DNA of 64,000 nt. Source: Rotaria socialis. Taxonomy: Eukaryota; Rotifera; Eurotatoria; Philodinida; Philodinidae. Position 1 is the first letter of the stretch, and each line of letters begins with the position of its first letter. The translations under genes and the position numbers were made by a program. Under the pieces are notes generated by a model that saw only the letters and a program-made list of their open reading frames with translations, did no database searches and was not told the DNA's origin. Below are positions 61,501-64,000 of this stretch, one piece after another. The DNA is taken from the NCBI GenBank assembly GCA_905331475.1, contig CAJNYU010004477.1, forward strand, positions 64,887-128,886. Reading direction: 5' to 3'.

Positions 61501-64000
61501 ATCTGATGTTCGTGGTGCAAACGCAGATACTTGTCCATCTTGATCAATATTAATAAAACGATAATTTGGTGAAGCATGTAAAATAATCAATGCCTGAAAA
61601 ATGAATAAGAAGAAAATGATACTCGATCATTCGTTTGTTGTTCAATTCGAAAAAATAATCGATTTAGAACCTCAATACGATGTGCTTGAAAATTGAATAC
61701 ATCAACACGAACACCTATTTGTTCGCCGAGTCGAGGTCTGCTTGGAATTTCAACAACAATAAAAAATTGTCTTGTACCTTCAAACTAAAATAAATTATTG
61801 GCTTTTAAATAATCAATTTTCTCGTGAAGAAAGAAACTATAGCAATGCCACTCTACCATAACAACACTGGGCAAAACTGAAAGACCATTTTGTTGACTAA
61901 TTGAAAATGCTGAAACAATCCAAGTGCCAATGTCAGTAGGAACATCGACACGTATCTGAGCTCGTCCATCTGGATAGGATATAGTAGATTCCCAAGCAAA
62001 TGAAAGTGTAAAAAATCGGTCCCAATATGGCCAAAGACGTTTATTTATTGGTGTAAATGATGGTCCAGGCTTTTCAGGACCTATTGCGAACAAGAAAAAT
62101 TATTTCTATTTTTACTATTTTTAATACAAACAATCAAGTTCGTCAGCTCCATCTAAACAATGAAAAATGCCATCACATTTTTCACTTATTGTATAACATG
62201 ATCCATCATTGCATGTTAATCGATTTCCTGTATCCATACAGAATTTTTCTTCTTCTTCTTCATCAATAACTGTTTCAATATCAGTTAATAGAAAAATACC
62301 AGCTGAACGAAATGCACGATAGACATTAGCTGCAATCGATTGCCCAACACGATAAACTTTTTCGGATGGTGTTAAAAAGTTCGAATACCATGTAATATTT
62401 GGACTTGGATGAGCAGCTATATCATATTCATACAATTCATTATAAATCTATTAAATTATTAAACAACAAGTAATATTCGATGAACAATAAAATTTATAAT
62501 TGAATTATATACTTACGAAAATATTGAAACTTTCGATTGTTAATTTAGTTAGAAATTCAATTTTAAATCAAATTTTAAAAAGAAAGATATATTTTTCTCC
62601 TGCAATCTCAGCTTACAACTCAAGATCAGGCTCAACAGCAAACAATCTTGTTTGTGTCTAAGAATAAATTTTACTATGCTAAAGTTTAATTACGTACATC
62701 CATTTCAAGGAAATCATTTCCACCATATAATTGATATTGAGCATATTCTGTTCCAGCAAATGCAACTTGTGCTTGTGGTGGACCATAAGCAAGCAGTTCG
62801 ACTGTATCGCCAGTTAGATCTTTTCTTTGATTTATTGTTAAATTAAGTACAACTGTATCCGATGTAATGTTCACATGAAAATGAATAACATCAGCAACAA
62901 GTTCACCTGTAACATCGACAAAATAGGCAAGAATATGTGCCGATGGAGCCATACGACGTGTTACAGCAACGTAAACTGTTTGTTGGCGTGAATCACGCAT
63001 TTGAATTGTATCTGTATAAACGATACGGCTTGCTGATATGATCTTATAGAAAAACATCAAAAACTAGATTCTAGAAATTTTTGAAGTTCAGAAATATTTT
63101 ACATGATAATGAACTTGTGGACAATGTCGACTGACATTAACTGTAAAAATCATAAAATTATCGATCTAAAAAAAATGATTACATAGAAATATTTCTATTC
63201 GAAAAATAAATCGAATTCGATCATACGCGAGGCTCTAGTGTACTTGTCGTAATTTGAATATAGGTTTGACTTCTTGATCGATAACGAACAGAACGTTGTT
63301 CGATGAATGCTGTTTGAATAAATTCATTATTAACAAATAATTCAGCCTGTCGAGAGACAAAAAAAAAGAAAGATAATCTAAGTTTGTAGAAGAAAAAGAA
63401 TAAAACACAATAGACTTTACTCGAATAGACATATACATTGTTTGATTTTGATTTGGAATAACAAATTCGTGTTTAATAATAGAATCGTCAGGTATTTGAT
63501 AATCAATTGATGCAAGTGATACACCAGTATCAAAATTGGTTTGTACACGTACATAAGTTGTACTACGATCAAAATCAGCAATTCGAAAACGACTTTGATC
63601 ACCATTCAGTACGGCAATCTTCAATAGAAATCAACAGTATTAAAACGAATTATTATTCAGTAACTACAATAGACTACATTAGCTGTATAGGCCATTTGAG
63701 GTTTAAATACACCTGATTGTCTATTAAGAAATTTAATTCGATATTCTGTTTTATAAAATGACGTAAGAAACGATGAATTTGTTGTTTCATTCCATATTGG
63801 ATGATATACGGTTGCTGTAAATATTAATTCACGATTTGTTAAGTCACCAAATTCACGTGTCGCATCTGCCATTGGTATGACAAAGTCTGAACGACCATCA
63901 AACTAATTTTAAAAAAATGTATATTTCTTTTTTTAAATCGTCTATCATCACTTACTCGCTTATATTCATAATCAAGTTTAGGTCCGGGTGCATCCGGTAC
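58570..64000 (-). CDS. Mcr: Macroglobulin/complement-related (MCR-like) protein, 5' partial
   Basis: Alpha-2-macroglobulin/C3/TEP superfamily, C-terminal about 1,293 residues over 22 exons. In order: macroglobulin domains (FKPQMAYTANI.., RHCPQVHYH), an LDLa module (FCMDTGNRLTCNDGSCYT.., CDGIFHCLDGADELDC, six Cys), the alpha-2-macroglobulin block (RLWPYWDRFFTLSFAWESTI), CUB-type and thioester-domain-like region (DNLIFKTVAAAEGALIGFAS..), DADGIYWSN, and the receptor-binding domain (FELKRFIPVANMTRYYEM). Where relatives have GCGEQ, this protein has no Cys, so no thioester can form; LDLa plus a lost thioester is the MCR (Drosophila Tep6) pattern. The C-terminus is Cys-rich (DICSVCGSYQCPYC) and ends in a hydrophobic tail with no cytoplasmic part. 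Exon limits from 3': 58570-58742, 58819-58924, 58982-59159, 59223-59356, 59479-59945, 60003-60111, 60179-60340, 60398-60575, 60639-60741, 60796-61002, 61060-61228, 61283-61411, 61477-61593, 61671-61784, 61857-62080 (±1), 62132-62447, 62698-63042, 63103-63165, 63227-63346, 63421-63618, 63678-63902, 63956-64000. Confidence 0.85.

Noticed and set aside
1..64000. CRISPR arrays, bacterial operons, tRNA and rRNA genes
   Set aside because: I saw no regularly spaced direct repeats with spacers, no ribosome-binding-site-led gene strings, and no cloverleaf or rRNA-like segment; the gene structure is eukaryotic.

Overview
This is a eukaryotic nuclear window: AT-rich, with multi-exon genes whose introns are mostly 50-66 bp and have GT..AG ends, plus a few intronless genes. 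Several features suggest a bdelloid rotifer or a close relative: an FG-GAP/VCBS repeat gene, compact genes with tiny introns, decayed DNA transposons, and an interstitial tract built on GGGTGT, a permutation of the TGTGGG telomere repeat known from bdelloids. The species assignment is inference; no rRNA or mitochondrial marker is present.

Layout. 0-7 kb: the 3' exon of a membrane protein, an old dispersed repeat, and a frameshifted FG-GAP gene. 7.1-21.6 kb is the gene-dense core. A secreted DD3-3-family protein (12 exons, minus strand) is divergently paired, 308 bp apart, with a Mondo/ChREBP-type bHLH-Zip transcription factor (16 exons, plus strand). They are followed by a 2-exon gene of unknown function, a small four-helix membrane protein, and a SAM-domain protein of the SAMD3-like type (10 exons, minus strand). 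For all of these except the membrane protein I worked out splice sites by hand, and the summed exon lengths divide by three with no internal stop.

21.6-31.9 kb is mostly non-coding: a locally GC-richer, CT-rich 2.3 kb stretch upstream of the SAM gene, then fragments of an unresolved or decayed gene. 32 kb: an intronless LicD-type nucleotidyltransferase. 33-42.4 kb is a repeat and pseudogene zone: a second, inverted copy of the 1.4-2.5 kb repeat with a 109-bp hAT-like MITE nested in it, a Harbinger-like foldback element around an assembly gap, an acyl carrier protein pseudogene, a telomere-like inverted GT/CA tract, an arginase/formimidoylglutamase-like pseudogene, a dead mariner (TA duplication, two stops, one frameshift), and a trypsin-like protease interrupted by a stop codon. 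44.7 kb: an endonuclease/exonuclease/phosphatase-family gene. 48.3 kb: a FLYWCH zinc-finger remnant.

51.7-53.2 kb: a short two-repeat cadherin-like receptor (minus strand). 58.6-64 kb: the C-terminal two thirds or so of a thioester-less, LDLa-containing macroglobulin/complement-related (MCR-like) protein (22 exons in the window, minus strand), running off the right end. The genes do not form one pathway. The most unusual points are the Mondo factor without the usual basic-region histidine, the thioester-less MCR-like protein with a GPI-like C-terminus, and the dated nest of transposons and pseudogenes at 33-40 kb. I found no clearly new multi-gene system.
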